Positions 25,710-34,447 of a stretch of DNA of 34,447 nucleotides are shown piece by piece. Each line of letters begins with the position of its first letter. Position 1 is the stretch's first letter. A program made the translations under genes and the position numbers. The DNA is from an uncultured Caulobacterales bacterium (GTDB lineage Bacteria; Pseudomonadota; Alphaproteobacteria; Caulobacterales; Maricaulaceae), in assembly GCA_938040095.1 (NCBI GenBank), contig CALHXF010000067.1, positions 1-34,447 of the forward strand, in the 5' to 3' direction. A model generated the notes under the pieces. That model was not told the origin of the DNA, ran no database searches, and worked only from the letters and a program-made list of their open reading frames with translations.

Positions 25710-27020
25710 CTAAAAGTTCACGATAAATTTGACGTCTGCGCCTAGGTTTTCATACTCAAAGAACGAGACCGAGGAATCGTAATTGGTGTAATTTACCCCC
25801 GTTTCCATATAGACTTTTGTGAACGCAGGATTGGGCTCCATACCCAACCAGCCACTAATTTTATTCAAGGACGCTCCGGCACCAACACGACCTAATATCT
25901 GGCTATCGTCCCTATCTGTGGCGGTTCCGCTGAGCAAGTTAGCCGCATCAAAGTTTAGATCACGATAGCGAGCGTTGGCCTTTAGATACATACCGCTGTC
26001 AAAGCCTTTGAAGACATTGCCGGCGACATGAAAACCTTTGTATGCCAGCGCATCCTGTGTCGCGTTCTTATCTTCATACCCGAGAGATACGCCGTAGGTT
26101 AGATTTTCATCCACGCGAGTATGAACTTTCGCGCTTAAGACGGATTTATTCCCAGAGCGGAATTTTTCTCCAAAGCTGAATGACAGAGACTCAAAGTCTT
26201 GATCATAGATTGCTGCGGCAAGTGTTAGCCGCGTTTTTTCTGATAATTTTGTTCCAACACTGAGTTTCGGCCCCATTTGCGTTAGGTATTTTTCACCCCC
26301 AAAAGAAACATTATCAAACGAAAAATCAGCGCTCCAAAACAAAGCTTCACCCTCGCCAGAGACCCCTAGATCAGCACCAAGGACATCATAATCAGAGTTT
26401 GAAGATGAGAACTGCTTACGCGTTTGTCCTCTAGCGCGCGCATTGAAATTTAACCCGCCCGACTTTGTAAGTGGGAGCGACAGTTTCATCACGCCGTTTA
26501 TAAATGCCGCGCCATCGCTTTCGTTCGGCAGATCTAAGACGGTATCCAGCAATGCATTCCCAGCATTATTATCTGCACGAAGTCCAAACTCCACCACACC
26601 GGTGACAGCCGACTTAGGTGGCGCCGGGTTAGAAATAGCTTGGCTATAGGACGTGACAAGTTTCTGATCTGCACCACTCAATGGGCGACGGCTCAGTAAC
26701 TCGAATTCTCGGAGGGCAGACGCACGATCATCGAGTTCGAACAAAACGACCGCGTAGAGCACTCTTGCGGAATCCCAGTTCGGCTGGGAAAACAACATCC
26801 CCTCAAGAGCGCCAGCTGCGCTAAGAAGATCCCCTGCGGCGGCCTGTTGGCGCGCATAGTTGAGTTTCTGCTCATTATCGTCAGGGTTTTCAAAGACCTG
26901 CTCAAAGGTTACAACGGGACCATTATAGGTGATGGAGCTCGCAACAGCATTTGATCCTGAAATGGCTAAGCTTGCCACCACTAAAGCGGCGCGGCCTATT
27001 AGACTTTGCGTGAGTTTCAT
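25710..27020 (-). CDS. TPR plus outer-membrane beta-barrel protein (Slam/DUF560-like)
   Basis: About 436 aa. I start at ATG 27020, which has AGGGG about 6 bases upstream and opens directly into a signal peptide (LIGRAALVVASLAISGSNAVA). The longer ORF from 27086 adds an unlikely 22-residue leader. Residues about 40-135 form TPR-like helices (YARQQAAAGDLLSAAGALEG and following). The rest is beta-barrel-like with alternating aromatic strands and ends in VKFIVNF. This resembles surface lipoprotein assembly modifier-type proteins, but the substrate is unknown. The FecR-domain gene follows within about 12 bp. Confidence 0.75.
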   Translation of the reverse strand: MKLTQSLIGRAALVVASLAISGSNAVASSITYNGPVVTFEQVFENPDDNEQKLNYARQQAAAGDLLSAAGALEGMLFSQPNWDSARVLYAVVLFELDDRASALREFELLSRRPLSGADQKLVTSYSQAISNPAPPKSAVTGVVEFGLRADNNAGNALLDTVLDLPNESDGAAFINGVMKLSLPLTKSGGLNFNARARGQTRKQFSSSNSDYDVLGADLGVSGEGEALFWSADFSFDNVSFGGEKYLTQMGPKLSVGTKLSEKTRLTLAAAIYDQDFESLSFSFGEKFRSGNKSVLSAKVHTRVDENLTYGVSLGYEDKNATQDALAYKGFHVAGNVFKGFDSGMYLKANARYRDLNFDAANLLSGTATDRDDSQILGRVGAGASLNKISGWLGMEPNPAFTKVYMETGVNYTNYDSSVSFFEYENLGADVKFIVNF

Positions 27021-27258
27021 TGCGCCCCTATCCGTCACACATTCCTTTGAAGAAATATGATGACATAAACTAATAATTAGACGCAATTCGCTCCGAGAAT
27101 ATGTCAGCTAGCAACGCGACCGTGAATAATCAGTAATCTTGTTTCTTCTGACATACAATAGTCATTCATTTAGCATTCGTCGAAATGTAGTTTCGGTCTC
27201 CCAACAATTGAGAAACAGGGGTACTGTCCTACCTTGGGTAGGGATTGTGAACTAGGTC
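27021..27258 (-). promoter_or_regulatory. Upstream region of the TPR-barrel/FecR pair with two palindromes
   Basis: This AT-rich gap holds CCTACC-TTG-GGTAGG (27228-27242) and AACTAGG-T-CCTAGTT (27250-27264, running into the stop of the DUF547 gene). Their centres are 22 bp apart, about two helical turns, as expected for a tandem operator. They could instead be mRNA 3' stems of the DUF547 gene. No clear -35/-10 pair was found. Confidence 0.4.
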
Positions 27259-28443
27259 CTAGTTGATTGCCGAGCTAGGAGGTTGACTTGGATCTGTCTC
27301 AATGTCTTCTATGATGACATATCCTTTATTTAGGCCAGTATAGATGCCTCTTCTCCGTAAAATCTCTTGTTTTCGACCAACTTCTGACAACAATCTAGCT
27401 GTCTCAGGTGGTAAATTTCCGCTACCCTCAACGAATAGAGCTGAGGCCTTTCTTTGACCGCCTGACAAGTCGGCAATTCTGGTTTCATAGCGGTCAAATT
27501 CAAAAGGCTTTTCGGTATTAAAGTCCTCTAAAGTGTCTCCTTCTGCATATTTTTCAACATGCGCCGCGATATCAGTTTGAAAGTTCGGAAAATAAAACGC
27601 CTTGGCATTGTCATAAATTTTCGAAACTTTCCGGGCCTTTCGAGACTCGTGGAAACCGCGAAGCGAATTCACAAACTCATTCGCGTTCCCGTTTAAGCGA
27701 TACTCTAAATTATTCGCTGTGAATGCCAAGCGCATCATTCTCGGGCTGCCAATATCGCCCCTGAAGAAACCATAAATAACGATCGGATCAGTCCAGTTTG
27801 AAAAGACAATATCTTCGCGGATATTTCGCAAGGATAGGGCCTTGCCCTTAATGACGATAAACTTTGCATCATCTAACAATACTTTGGATCCATTCACGTC
27901 AATCTTCAAAGTTGACGGGACGTCTTCTGGATATTCTTGTGAAATTTTTTCAATGAGAGCGACATTATGTAAGTTAAACCAGAATGCCAGTTGCTCGTCT
28001 TTTGATAAGCGGGTGATGTCGATTTGATTGGCGATACTGACGAGGTCTTCGCGGTACTGGGTTAGAACTTTCCGGTAATTATCATCAAGGAAGCCAAAGG
28101 AAATTCGACTACCTTCCAAGCGATAGGGCGAAACATGTCCCGAAACTATGCGTGTTCCTGTACCTTGCTGCGGACGTGTCGAACGGATTCTTGATGAAAT
28201 TCCAAAGTCGACAACAATGTTTTGCAAAACATCATCCCAGACTTGGTAATCGAGCCTACGTTTATCTGTCATGGCCTGAGGCGTAAAAGCTTCATAGGTC
28301 GAGGCATCAGTAGAGGTGTAGGTTGGACTGGAGAGAAGAGGCGCAACCCGCCCTGATTGGCTTTGCGCATGTGCAGGAAGTGCCGAGCTTACAATGAGTG
28401 AGAGCACAAGTATCGAAGCCGATTTCATATATGTAAGTCTCAT
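27259..28443 (-). CDS. Exported DUF547-domain protein
   Basis: 394 aa. The signal peptide is clear (SASILVLSLIVSSALPAHA). An AAGGAG lies 8 bases before the ATG. The DUF547 signature is visible in the middle: DITRLSKDEQLAFWFNLHNVALIEKI, then an internal RNIREDIVFSNW segment. The C-terminal 100 residues are charged and unrecognised. The family is widespread in exported proteins of Gram-negative bacteria and has no settled function. It lies between the FecR pair and a clear terminator, so it is probably transcribed separately from the S9 peptidase gene. Confidence 0.8.
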   Translation of the reverse strand: MRLTYMKSASILVLSLIVSSALPAHAQSQSGRVAPLLSSPTYTSTDASTYEAFTPQAMTDKRRLDYQVWDDVLQNIVVDFGISSRIRSTRPQQGTGTRIVSGHVSPYRLEGSRISFGFLDDNYRKVLTQYREDLVSIANQIDITRLSKDEQLAFWFNLHNVALIEKISQEYPEDVPSTLKIDVNGSKVLLDDAKFIVIKGKALSLRNIREDIVFSNWTDPIVIYGFFRGDIGSPRMMRLAFTANNLEYRLNGNANEFVNSLRGFHESRKARKVSKIYDNAKAFYFPNFQTDIAAHVEKYAEGDTLEDFNTEKPFEFDRYETRIADLSGGQRKASALFVEGSGNLPPETARLLSEVGRKQEILRRRGIYTGLNKGYVIIEDIETDPSQPPSSAIN

Positions 28444-28520
28444 CTATTTTGCTCCTTATGCACGTTTAAAGTGTCACAATAATTATCGTTAATCAATAAA
28501 ATTATAAATTTCATTTGAAC

Positions 28521-28548
28521 AAAAAAAAGCGAGCCCAGAGGCTCGCTT
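28521..28548 (-). terminator. Intrinsic terminator after the S9 peptidase gene
   Basis: The minus strand reads AAGCGAGCC-TCTG-GGCTCGCTT followed by a T run (eight A on the plus strand, 28521-28528). This is a 9-bp perfect stem with a 4-base loop, a textbook rho-independent terminator. It sits about 20 bp past the peptidase stop codon. Confidence 0.9.
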
Positions 28549-28570
28549 CATTAATATGAGTGTATTTTTT

Positions 28571-30568
28571 CTATAATCCGCCAGGACCACAGTCATTTTC
28601 AAGGTAGTCCAACAGCTTAGTATAGAACTGTTCTTGATGGTTATACATCAGAGTTGAAGAGAAATGGTCCGCGCCTTTAAGCGTCAAATATTGAGCGTCC
28701 TTGCCAGCTTTCTCCATAGCTTTCTTATAATCCTTCATGTTGAAATACATCACACGAGAGTCAACTTGACCATGCACCATCAGGAGCGGAATATTTGCCT
28801 TTGAAACCTCATCAATCGGGTTGATCCCGATCATGCCGCGACGCTGTGCCCAATCATCGATCGCTTTTGGAGTCCCTGGACCGCTTCGTTTCATATAAAC
28901 TTTTTTGGAGTCAGCAACGGCAGCGCCTGCGATAGCACATTGATAAATGTTGTTCTCACGACTCGTTGCAACGAGAGCTGCATATCCACCGTAAGACCAA
29001 CCAAACATTGCCATACGATCTTTGTCAACGAGACCCTTTTTCACAAGATGCAAAGCGCCATCATCTTTGTCGTCCTGCATTGCGAGACCATGCTCGCCGT
29101 AAGCTGAATCAAAGTGATCGCGGCCCCAACCCGTTGACATACGGTATTGTGGTTGAAGAACCATATAGCCCGCATTAGCCATTAATTGTCCCCACTCATC
29201 ATATCCGACGACCTCGTTCACGTGTGGGCCACCATGCGGCATCACGACAAGAGGATAAGGACCTGGGCCATTTGGTTTTGTGACATAAGCTGGGATCATC
29301 TTACCATCACGTGCTGGGTATTTGATGAATTCCACGTCCGCAAGTTGGCTAGGTTTCACCAAGGGATTTCTGCTCCCCACTTTGGACATCTTACCGTCTT
29401 TTACTAACCAGAATGAACCTGGGTCTCTTGGTCCTGAATTGGACACAACCATAGTCCCGCCATCCCGAGATCTACTAGAGATACGAACTTGATGAGCGTT
29501 CGGAATTTTGCTGGCGACAGAATCGTGAAGCGCTTTCTCTTCCATGTCGAACCAATGAAGTTCCCGCTTAGCACCAGAATATCTCGCGGCGACCATTTTG
29601 GTGTTACCGGCCCACGCCATCGAATGCGTCTGAATACCCATGACATCTGCATCTGGGGTACTGAAAAGCTTTTTGCCAAATTGACCCGTCGTGAAGTCGA
29701 ATTCCCACAAGGCGGCTTTGTCTTCCCCACGATCATCTATTATGTATCCAATGTTTGGATCATCATGTTTGAATCCGGCAAGGCCCTGAATTCCGCCAAG
29801 AAAGCGGTACAAATTGTTATGATCGTCTTGGTCATAACGTTCGCCAAATTCCTTCCAGGATTTATCTCCCGGCAAGCGATAATAGCTAATGACCTCATTT
29901 GTGTCTTGATCCAAGCCTTGCGTATAACGGGGGTTGCCATCGTTATCAAAGGTGGCTCTCGGATACTTATCGTTCCCTTTTAGAACGAGTGTTTTCCGGC
30001 CAGTATTCAGATCAAACTTATAATAAGAACGCGGTCTGAAAGCTAAGAATGGATCTACGCCTGTTCCGCCTCTATTTGCGGTTCCGGTTTGAATGAGAAC
30101 TTTGTTCGGTTCTTCAGGGAGGTTATTTACGATACCGAAACTGCCTGAGGCTTCAGAAAACTTATTTTCCTTCAGGTTGTAGGCCCAAGATTTGTAACTA
30201 CGGACATCTTCCTCTGGATTTTTTACGGATTTCCGAACGACCTTCCAAGCGCCACCAAAAATAAAATTGTCACTTACCCATCGGGCAGATGTCATTTCCA
30301 TAGGGTCGGCGTTTAAGCGGCGAAGAGGTTTCGACAAATCGTCAGTTTTGTAAATCTCAAGGACATTTTCGCCTTCCTTGCTTTTGTTGACCATCACAAG
30401 GATGTGCTTGCCATCAGGCGAAACCTGAACCGTGCTTACTACGTTGCGCAGTGACCAGACTTCGATTGGAACCGTTGGCGCCATCTTGGCCGTCGCTATT
30501 CCGGGTGCTGTGCTAAGTGCCAATACTGATGCAGCAAGCGCTAATCCTGTTGATTTCAAAAGCTTCAT
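28571..30568 (-). CDS. S9-family (prolyl oligopeptidase-type) serine peptidase, exported
   Basis: 665 aa from the ATG at 30568, which has GAGGA 8 bases upstream and opens into a signal peptide (STGLALAASVLALSTAPGIATA). The ORF's extra 17 residues fall in the terminator region of the upstream gene. An N-terminal beta-propeller (about 35-390) precedes an alpha/beta-hydrolase domain. The catalytic triad is visible: Ser in GWSYGGYAAL (about 525), Asp in VHGQVDSRVM (about 603) and His in GADHFSS (about 635). The family cleaves short peptides. It sits just downstream of the TonB-dependent receptor with terminators on both sides, which suggests peptide use with separate control of each gene. Confidence 0.9.
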   Translation of the reverse strand: MKLLKSTGLALAASVLALSTAPGIATAKMAPTVPIEVWSLRNVVSTVQVSPDGKHILVMVNKSKEGENVLEIYKTDDLSKPLRRLNADPMEMTSARWVSDNFIFGGAWKVVRKSVKNPEEDVRSYKSWAYNLKENKFSEASGSFGIVNNLPEEPNKVLIQTGTANRGGTGVDPFLAFRPRSYYKFDLNTGRKTLVLKGNDKYPRATFDNDGNPRYTQGLDQDTNEVISYYRLPGDKSWKEFGERYDQDDHNNLYRFLGGIQGLAGFKHDDPNIGYIIDDRGEDKAALWEFDFTTGQFGKKLFSTPDADVMGIQTHSMAWAGNTKMVAARYSGAKRELHWFDMEEKALHDSVASKIPNAHQVRISSRSRDGGTMVVSNSGPRDPGSFWLVKDGKMSKVGSRNPLVKPSQLADVEFIKYPARDGKMIPAYVTKPNGPGPYPLVVMPHGGPHVNEVVGYDEWGQLMANAGYMVLQPQYRMSTGWGRDHFDSAYGEHGLAMQDDKDDGALHLVKKGLVDKDRMAMFGWSYGGYAALVATSRENNIYQCAIAGAAVADSKKVYMKRSGPGTPKAIDDWAQRRGMIGINPIDEVSKANIPLLMVHGQVDSRVMYFNMKDYKKAMEKAGKDAQYLTLKGADHFSSTLMYNHQEQFYTKLLDYLENDCGPGGL

Positions 30569-30601
30569 ACGACTGTCCTCACGATAATTTTTCGTACTAT
30601 G

Positions 30602-30642
30602 AAAAAAAAACGGCCCCAACGCAAATGGTTGAAGCCGTTTTT
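30602..30642 (-). terminator. Intrinsic terminator after the TonB-dependent receptor
   Basis: On the minus strand AAAAACGGC pairs with GCCGTTTTT across a loop that contains a second short stem (CAAC/GTTG), and a long T run follows. It lies about 25 bp past the receptor stop and just ahead of the peptidase ribosome-binding site, so the peptidase needs read-through or its own promoter. Confidence 0.85.
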
Positions 30643-30664
30643 AGCTGTGACTTTTAATCTCAGA

Positions 30665-33600
30665 TTAGAACTGTTTTGTAGCCGATACGAAGAATTGGCG
30701 ACCGTCAAGATCATATCCGTTACCGATTGGTGTGTTCGAAATCGCGAAGACTTCGCCGCTGTCCACAAGTGGCGGATTGCGATCAAATACGTTCGAAACA
30801 CCAACACGTAATGTCAAAGAGTCATCACGATAGCGAATTGAAGCGGAATGCGTGAAGTACTCTTTAGCGAAACCAACATCGCGACAGAAGAAGTCGCCTG
30901 CTGCTGCACCGAGACATGTTTCTCCAAAGAAGCCTGTCCCTTGCGTGCCCGTTGCATCATCAAACTCATCGATGCCCTCTGGGTCTTGCTCTACCTTACC
31001 AATGTAACGCGCCTGCCATGTCAGGCGGAACTTATCTACGTCAGCTGTAAAGGTTGTACGACCAGTCCATTCAGGGAAACCAAATTCTCCAGCCAGCTCT
31101 GTTAGGCTTTCTTCCCCATTTGTGCCAACAAATAGGTTGTTTCGTTCCAGAAGTTTATTGGCTCTTAGGTTAACGCTAAAGTCAACGTTTTCGCCAAATG
31201 CTACCAACTCTTTTCCGAACGTTGCATTTACATCAACGCCCGAAACTTCTTCTTTGTTCAGGTTAATGAAGCCACTTGAAATGTCCGAAATCAATCGACG
31301 GTCATCATTTGCACCGACGGTGATGCGATCACAGAACGGACTACGGCTACCGTCTTGGCGAGTGTAACAGTCATCAACGATAAATTGAGCGCTAGGCTGA
31401 GTAACAGCGCCCTTAATATCGATTTGGTAATAGTTGACACCAATGTTGAAGTCGAAATCATCAGAGAATGGTTGTTCGAATGAAAAACCAGCCGTGAAGG
31501 ACTCGGAAGTTTCTGCATCCAAGTCCAAGGTGCCGCCTGTCGTATTTTCTACACTTGGCGAGGTGAACGTATTGAGACCGTTGGCGTCAATACCCGTCGT
31601 AGTTGGATCCCGTCCTTCACGAAGACAGTTAGCAAGCGTTTCTGGCTCACGTGTATCAAGAGCGGCAACATATTCACGTGTGACCACACCATCATTAGGC
31701 GTGATATCCACAAAAGCGACGTCAGGTACAGCACATCTATCCAAGACAGTTGGGAATCCTGATTGCCCGGCCAAGAAGTTCTCACGCAAGTTAGGGGCAC
31801 GGAAGGATGTGCCAAAGCTTGCCTTCAAGAGAAGTGAGTCGACTGGACGCCATCCACCTTTGATGGAGTAAGTCCCAGCCGTTCCGTAGAACTCTTCGTC
31901 CGTAACGCGGCCAGAAAAGTTTACGCCCAACTCACGGAACAAAGGCTTGTCTGCAAGAAGAGGGATATCAATTTCCGCAAATGCTTCACGGATCCATTTA
32001 CTGCCGACGGCACCACGATCAGAAGCGAAGCCAAAGAGAAGTCCGTTCGAGGCTTCAACAGAAGGCGTCGAGTCGATTTTGTCTTCGCGCCATTCAGCAC
32101 CTACAACCATTGCGACCTGACCTGCAGGCATCTCAAACACATTACCCGTTGCAAACGCAGAGAATAATGTTTGTTCATAGGTCGTGTCGAAGTTTCGCGT
32201 ACCGAAGACGTAATTACGTTCTGCCGCAGTCGCAAAATCACCAATTGTTTGACCCAAAAGGCTAGGCGCGAAGAGGTTAACCGGCACACAACCGTCCGTT
32301 AGATCGGCAAGGGCCTGATCTGGGTTGGCAAGTGCAGAAGCGTCACAGGCTGCAATCTCTGGTCCGCCAAAGATGCCACCGATTCTGACGTTTTGATCAT
32401 AATCATCCGCAATTCCGTCACCATTATTGTCGGTAATGCCATCAGCATCAAAATCTGCTGTCGGGTCAACACCCAAAGCAAATGCGAGTTTGTCTTCGCG
32501 AATACCTTGACGGAAGGACTTACCTTTTGATTTAGAGTATGATCCAGAAGCTTCAAACGTCCAGTTGTTAAGAGGGCCGGCACTTAGGAATGGAAGATCA
32601 CCCTTCACACCACCAACAAAACGAAGTTGCTCTTGTTCAACATCAACATTGTTTCTGTCGCCCTGAACCGTGACAATTGGAATAACTGGAAGATCAAACC
32701 CGCCGCCAAGGCCAGTGCCGAATGTTGCGTTCTCTGTTGCCCGACAATCAACGCCTGTTCCACGGAAACAAGGGTTAAATTGGTTGGTCGCAGATACGTA
32801 TGGGAAGATTTGCGGCGTACCCGTGTTATCCGATTGGATTTCAGCGCGGGAATAGTTTGCCTCAAAGAAAGGCGTGATATTGGCATCGCCTTCTAATGTG
32901 TACTCACCATATGCCATGACATTGTAGAGCTTTTGCTCACTGATAAATGTCTGATCAATATTTGCTGCGTTGTTGTTCACGTTTTGGAAGTCAACATCAC
33001 GGATACCGTCGCCATTTGCGTCAATGTCGCGGCCGCCGATTGTCGACTCGTTGAAGCCTGGAATACCTGTGTTACCTGCTCCATCAGTGAAATACACAGA
33101 ACCGAGGTTCGTGAATGGAATGAAGATACGGCCACTGATACCGGAAACTTTACAAGGGCTTTCAGAAACTGAAACACCTGGCGTCCGGTTCTGGACAACC
33201 AAATTGTCTCTCAGGTTGTTTGAGCGGATGTTGCCAGCACTGTCGACTTCAAGATGCGTATCACAGCCCGCCAAGAAATCACGATCTCTTAACTTCACTT
33301 CGTCGCGGAAATCATATTCTGCGCCGATACCGAAGAAACCACGGTCGTTGTTTTTACCCCATGCAGCACTGACAGTGAAATCATCACCGCCGCCACTCGC
33401 GCTATCCGCACGGCCAAAAACTTCTAAACCTTCAAAATCTTTTCTAAGGATAACGTTAGCCACACCAGCTACCGCATCAGAACCATAAACAGACGACGCG
33501 CCATCGAGCAGGAGCTCGTTGCGGTCAATCAATGAGCCTGGCAACAGGTTAACTGAAGGGCTCGTTGGAGCGCCCTCAACGCCAGCTGGTGCTAAACGAC

Positions 33601-34015
33601 GACCGTTGACGAGGAGCAATGTCCGACCAGCACCCAAACCGCGGAGGTTGATTGTTTGCGAACCAGGTCCGTTATCCAAAACAAAGCCTTGGAACGTCGC
33701 ATCGATTTGCTGACCAGCCGCTGATTCAGAGCGCTGAAGAATAGTGGACGGGTCAAACAAACCTACATCTTGGGACAAATCAGTTGTCAAAACTTGTAGA
33801 GGCGAGATGGACGAGAATGTGTCGCGCTTGATGCGTGATCCCGTTACAACAACGGTATCGTCATCCTCATTCGCAGCATCCACCGACTCTTCTAGCAACT
33901 CTACTGCGACAGGCGTCTCGTCGTTTTCGACTTGCGCGTAAGCTGGGGCTGCATAGACCGAAGCGGCAAGAATGCTCGATCCCAATAGTAGTTTACTCAA
34001 ATTTTTCGATTTCAT
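30665..34015 (-). CDS. TonB-dependent outer-membrane receptor
   Basis: 1116 aa, in the long Caulobacterales-type range. The signal peptide ends in AAPAYA. A candidate TonB box is in DDTVVVTGSRIKR. The plug domain (about 60-200) has TINLRGLGAGRTLLLVNGRR and LLLDGASSVYGSDAVAGVAN. A 22-strand barrel follows with many acidic extracellular loops, and the protein ends in RQFFVSATKQF with the terminal Phe needed for barrel assembly. The ATG has GAGGG about 6 bases upstream. The ligand cannot be told from sequence; the neighbouring S9 peptidase hints at peptides or protein fragments. Confidence 0.95.
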   Translation of the reverse strand: MKSKNLSKLLLGSSILAASVYAAPAYAQVENDETPVAVELLEESVDAANEDDDTVVVTGSRIKRDTFSSISPLQVLTTDLSQDVGLFDPSTILQRSESAAGQQIDATFQGFVLDNGPGSQTINLRGLGAGRTLLLVNGRRLAPAGVEGAPTSPSVNLLPGSLIDRNELLLDGASSVYGSDAVAGVANVILRKDFEGLEVFGRADSASGGGDDFTVSAAWGKNNDRGFFGIGAEYDFRDEVKLRDRDFLAGCDTHLEVDSAGNIRSNNLRDNLVVQNRTPGVSVSESPCKVSGISGRIFIPFTNLGSVYFTDGAGNTGIPGFNESTIGGRDIDANGDGIRDVDFQNVNNNAANIDQTFISEQKLYNVMAYGEYTLEGDANITPFFEANYSRAEIQSDNTGTPQIFPYVSATNQFNPCFRGTGVDCRATENATFGTGLGGGFDLPVIPIVTVQGDRNNVDVEQEQLRFVGGVKGDLPFLSAGPLNNWTFEASGSYSKSKGKSFRQGIREDKLAFALGVDPTADFDADGITDNNGDGIADDYDQNVRIGGIFGGPEIAACDASALANPDQALADLTDGCVPVNLFAPSLLGQTIGDFATAAERNYVFGTRNFDTTYEQTLFSAFATGNVFEMPAGQVAMVVGAEWREDKIDSTPSVEASNGLLFGFASDRGAVGSKWIREAFAEIDIPLLADKPLFRELGVNFSGRVTDEEFYGTAGTYSIKGGWRPVDSLLLKASFGTSFRAPNLRENFLAGQSGFPTVLDRCAVPDVAFVDITPNDGVVTREYVAALDTREPETLANCLREGRDPTTTGIDANGLNTFTSPSVENTTGGTLDLDAETSESFTAGFSFEQPFSDDFDFNIGVNYYQIDIKGAVTQPSAQFIVDDCYTRQDGSRSPFCDRITVGANDDRRLISDISSGFINLNKEEVSGVDVNATFGKELVAFGENVDFSVNLRANKLLERNNLFVGTNGEESLTELAGEFGFPEWTGRTTFTADVDKFRLTWQARYIGKVEQDPEGIDEFDDATGTQGTGFFGETCLGAAAGDFFCRDVGFAKEYFTHSASIRYRDDSLTLRVGVSNVFDRNPPLVDSGEVFAISNTPIGNGYDLDGRQFFVSATKQF

Positions 34016-34263
34016 GATGTACCCTCATCTCAAAAATTATGACCCTGGACCCACAATATGGCGGATTCCGAGGTTTGTTGAAATTTCCGTAAGCTCACGA
34101 AGACTTTATTTCAAGCACGAGACCTTAACGAACTGTAATTTTTATCCAGTGTGCCTAAAATGACACATACGGAGAGTTTGCGCGTGTCTGATAGGACCCA
34201 CTTTGAAGCATAGTCCATACCCGAGTGGTTCAGTAAAATGGGTATCAACTTGGAGGAATAAAG
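34016..34263. promoter_or_regulatory. Upstream region of the TonB-dependent receptor gene
   Basis: Noncoding stretch that should carry the receptor promoter on the minus strand. I found no confident -35/-10 pair. A TGTG-N10-CACA inverted repeat is at 34150-34167. The hairpin preceding the possible small ORF is at its right end. Confidence 0.35.
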
Positions 34264-34359
34264 ATGACAGTGTTTTGCGGTGAAAGCCTTTTAGAGCCTC
34301 TCAAGACCTCACAGATCCACAAACTCCGCAAATCTAGCCGCAACGGCTGGGGCGTTTAA
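34264..34359 (+). CDS. Possible small ORF, 31 aa
   Basis: The frame reads MTVFCGESLLEPLKTSQIHK and ends at TAA 34357-34359. Its start has a near-ideal ribosome site: GGAGG with a 7-base spacer. An inverted repeat ATACCC (34217-34222)/GGGTAT (34240-34245) lies just before the ribosome site. It is too short for the ORF track and matches nothing I know. Its second half is antisense to the end of a minus-strand gene, which lowers confidence. Confidence 0.35.
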   Translation: MTVFCGESLLEPLKTSQIHKLRKSSRNGWGV

Positions 34360-34447
34360 TGCGGCCCTCTTGTAATCGGCGCGCAAAAAGGGTTTGTCCA
34401 ATGTCGCTTCAAATGAGGCCAGCAAGCGGGATTTTTCAGCCTCCGGC
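34309..34447 (-). CDS. C-terminal end of a gene entering from the right edge (unidentified)
   Basis: The minus frame is open from the window edge for 46 codons to TGA (34309-34311). The peptide (PEAEKSRLLASFEATLDKPF ... VAARFAEFVDL) is Ala-rich and helical with natural composition, so I read it as a real protein tail. It lies upstream of the TonB-dependent receptor on the same strand, about 290 bp away. The family is not recognisable from this fragment. Confidence 0.55.
   Translation of the reverse strand, partial: PEAEKSRLLASFEATLDKPFLRADYKRAALNAPAVAARFAEFVDL

Noticed and set aside
34150-34167. CRP-type site TGTG...CACA upstream of the TonB-dependent receptor
   Set aside because: The half-sites are 10 bases apart; a CRP site has TGTG-N8-CACA.

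Overview
The window looks like chromosomal DNA of a marine alphaproteobacterium. The TonB-dependent receptor and S9 peptidase pair, the System I cytochrome c maturation genes (ccmFGHI), the bestrophin-type channel and the moderate GC content suggest the Caulobacterales/Maricaulales side (Hyphomonas or Robiginitomaculum-like). This placement is inference from protein character only; no rRNA or tRNA gene is visible.

Layout. 1-602: a probable gene tail with a perfect hairpin, then sequence in which I see no convincing gene. 603-9790 (minus): a tightly coupled four-gene operon, in transcription order a c554-type multiheme cytochrome, a lipoprotein with two GlcG/HbpS-like domains, an outer-membrane beta-barrel and a decaheme cytochrome with a C-terminal LVIVD beta-propeller. 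9791-9942: divergent promoter region. 9943-16989 (plus): an FAD/NAD(P) oxidoreductase fused to two cyclic-nucleotide-binding domains and a four-cluster ferredoxin, a diheme membrane cytochrome b, an FHA-TM-decaheme cytochrome c, a CpdA-like cAMP phosphodiesterase and a bestrophin. 17003-20727 (minus): CHASE2 class III cyclase and glutamate dehydrogenase gdhA. 20814-24725 (minus): ccmF-ccmG-ccmH-ccmI. 24760-27020 (minus): FecR-domain protein and a TPR/beta-barrel outer-membrane protein. 27259-34015 (minus): DUF547 protein, S9 prolyl-oligopeptidase-type peptidase and a TonB-dependent receptor, with two clear intrinsic terminators. 34016-34447: receptor upstream region, a possible 31-codon ORF and the C-terminal end of a minus-strand gene.

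How the genes work together (inference). The two divergent operons read as one electron-transfer chain: NAD(P)H to FAD to four [4Fe-4S] clusters to two stacked b hemes across the inner membrane, to ten membrane-anchored periplasmic c hemes, to a soluble pentaheme carrier, and then to an outer-membrane barrel and decaheme/propeller protein. There are 25 c-type heme-binding motifs in three proteins. The ccm genes next door provide haem attachment. The cyclic-nucleotide-binding domains, the CpdA phosphodiesterase and the cyclase suggest that cAMP controls the flux directly. I recognise each part as a domain family but do not recognise the assembly as a described system, and I consider it the main candidate for a new system here.
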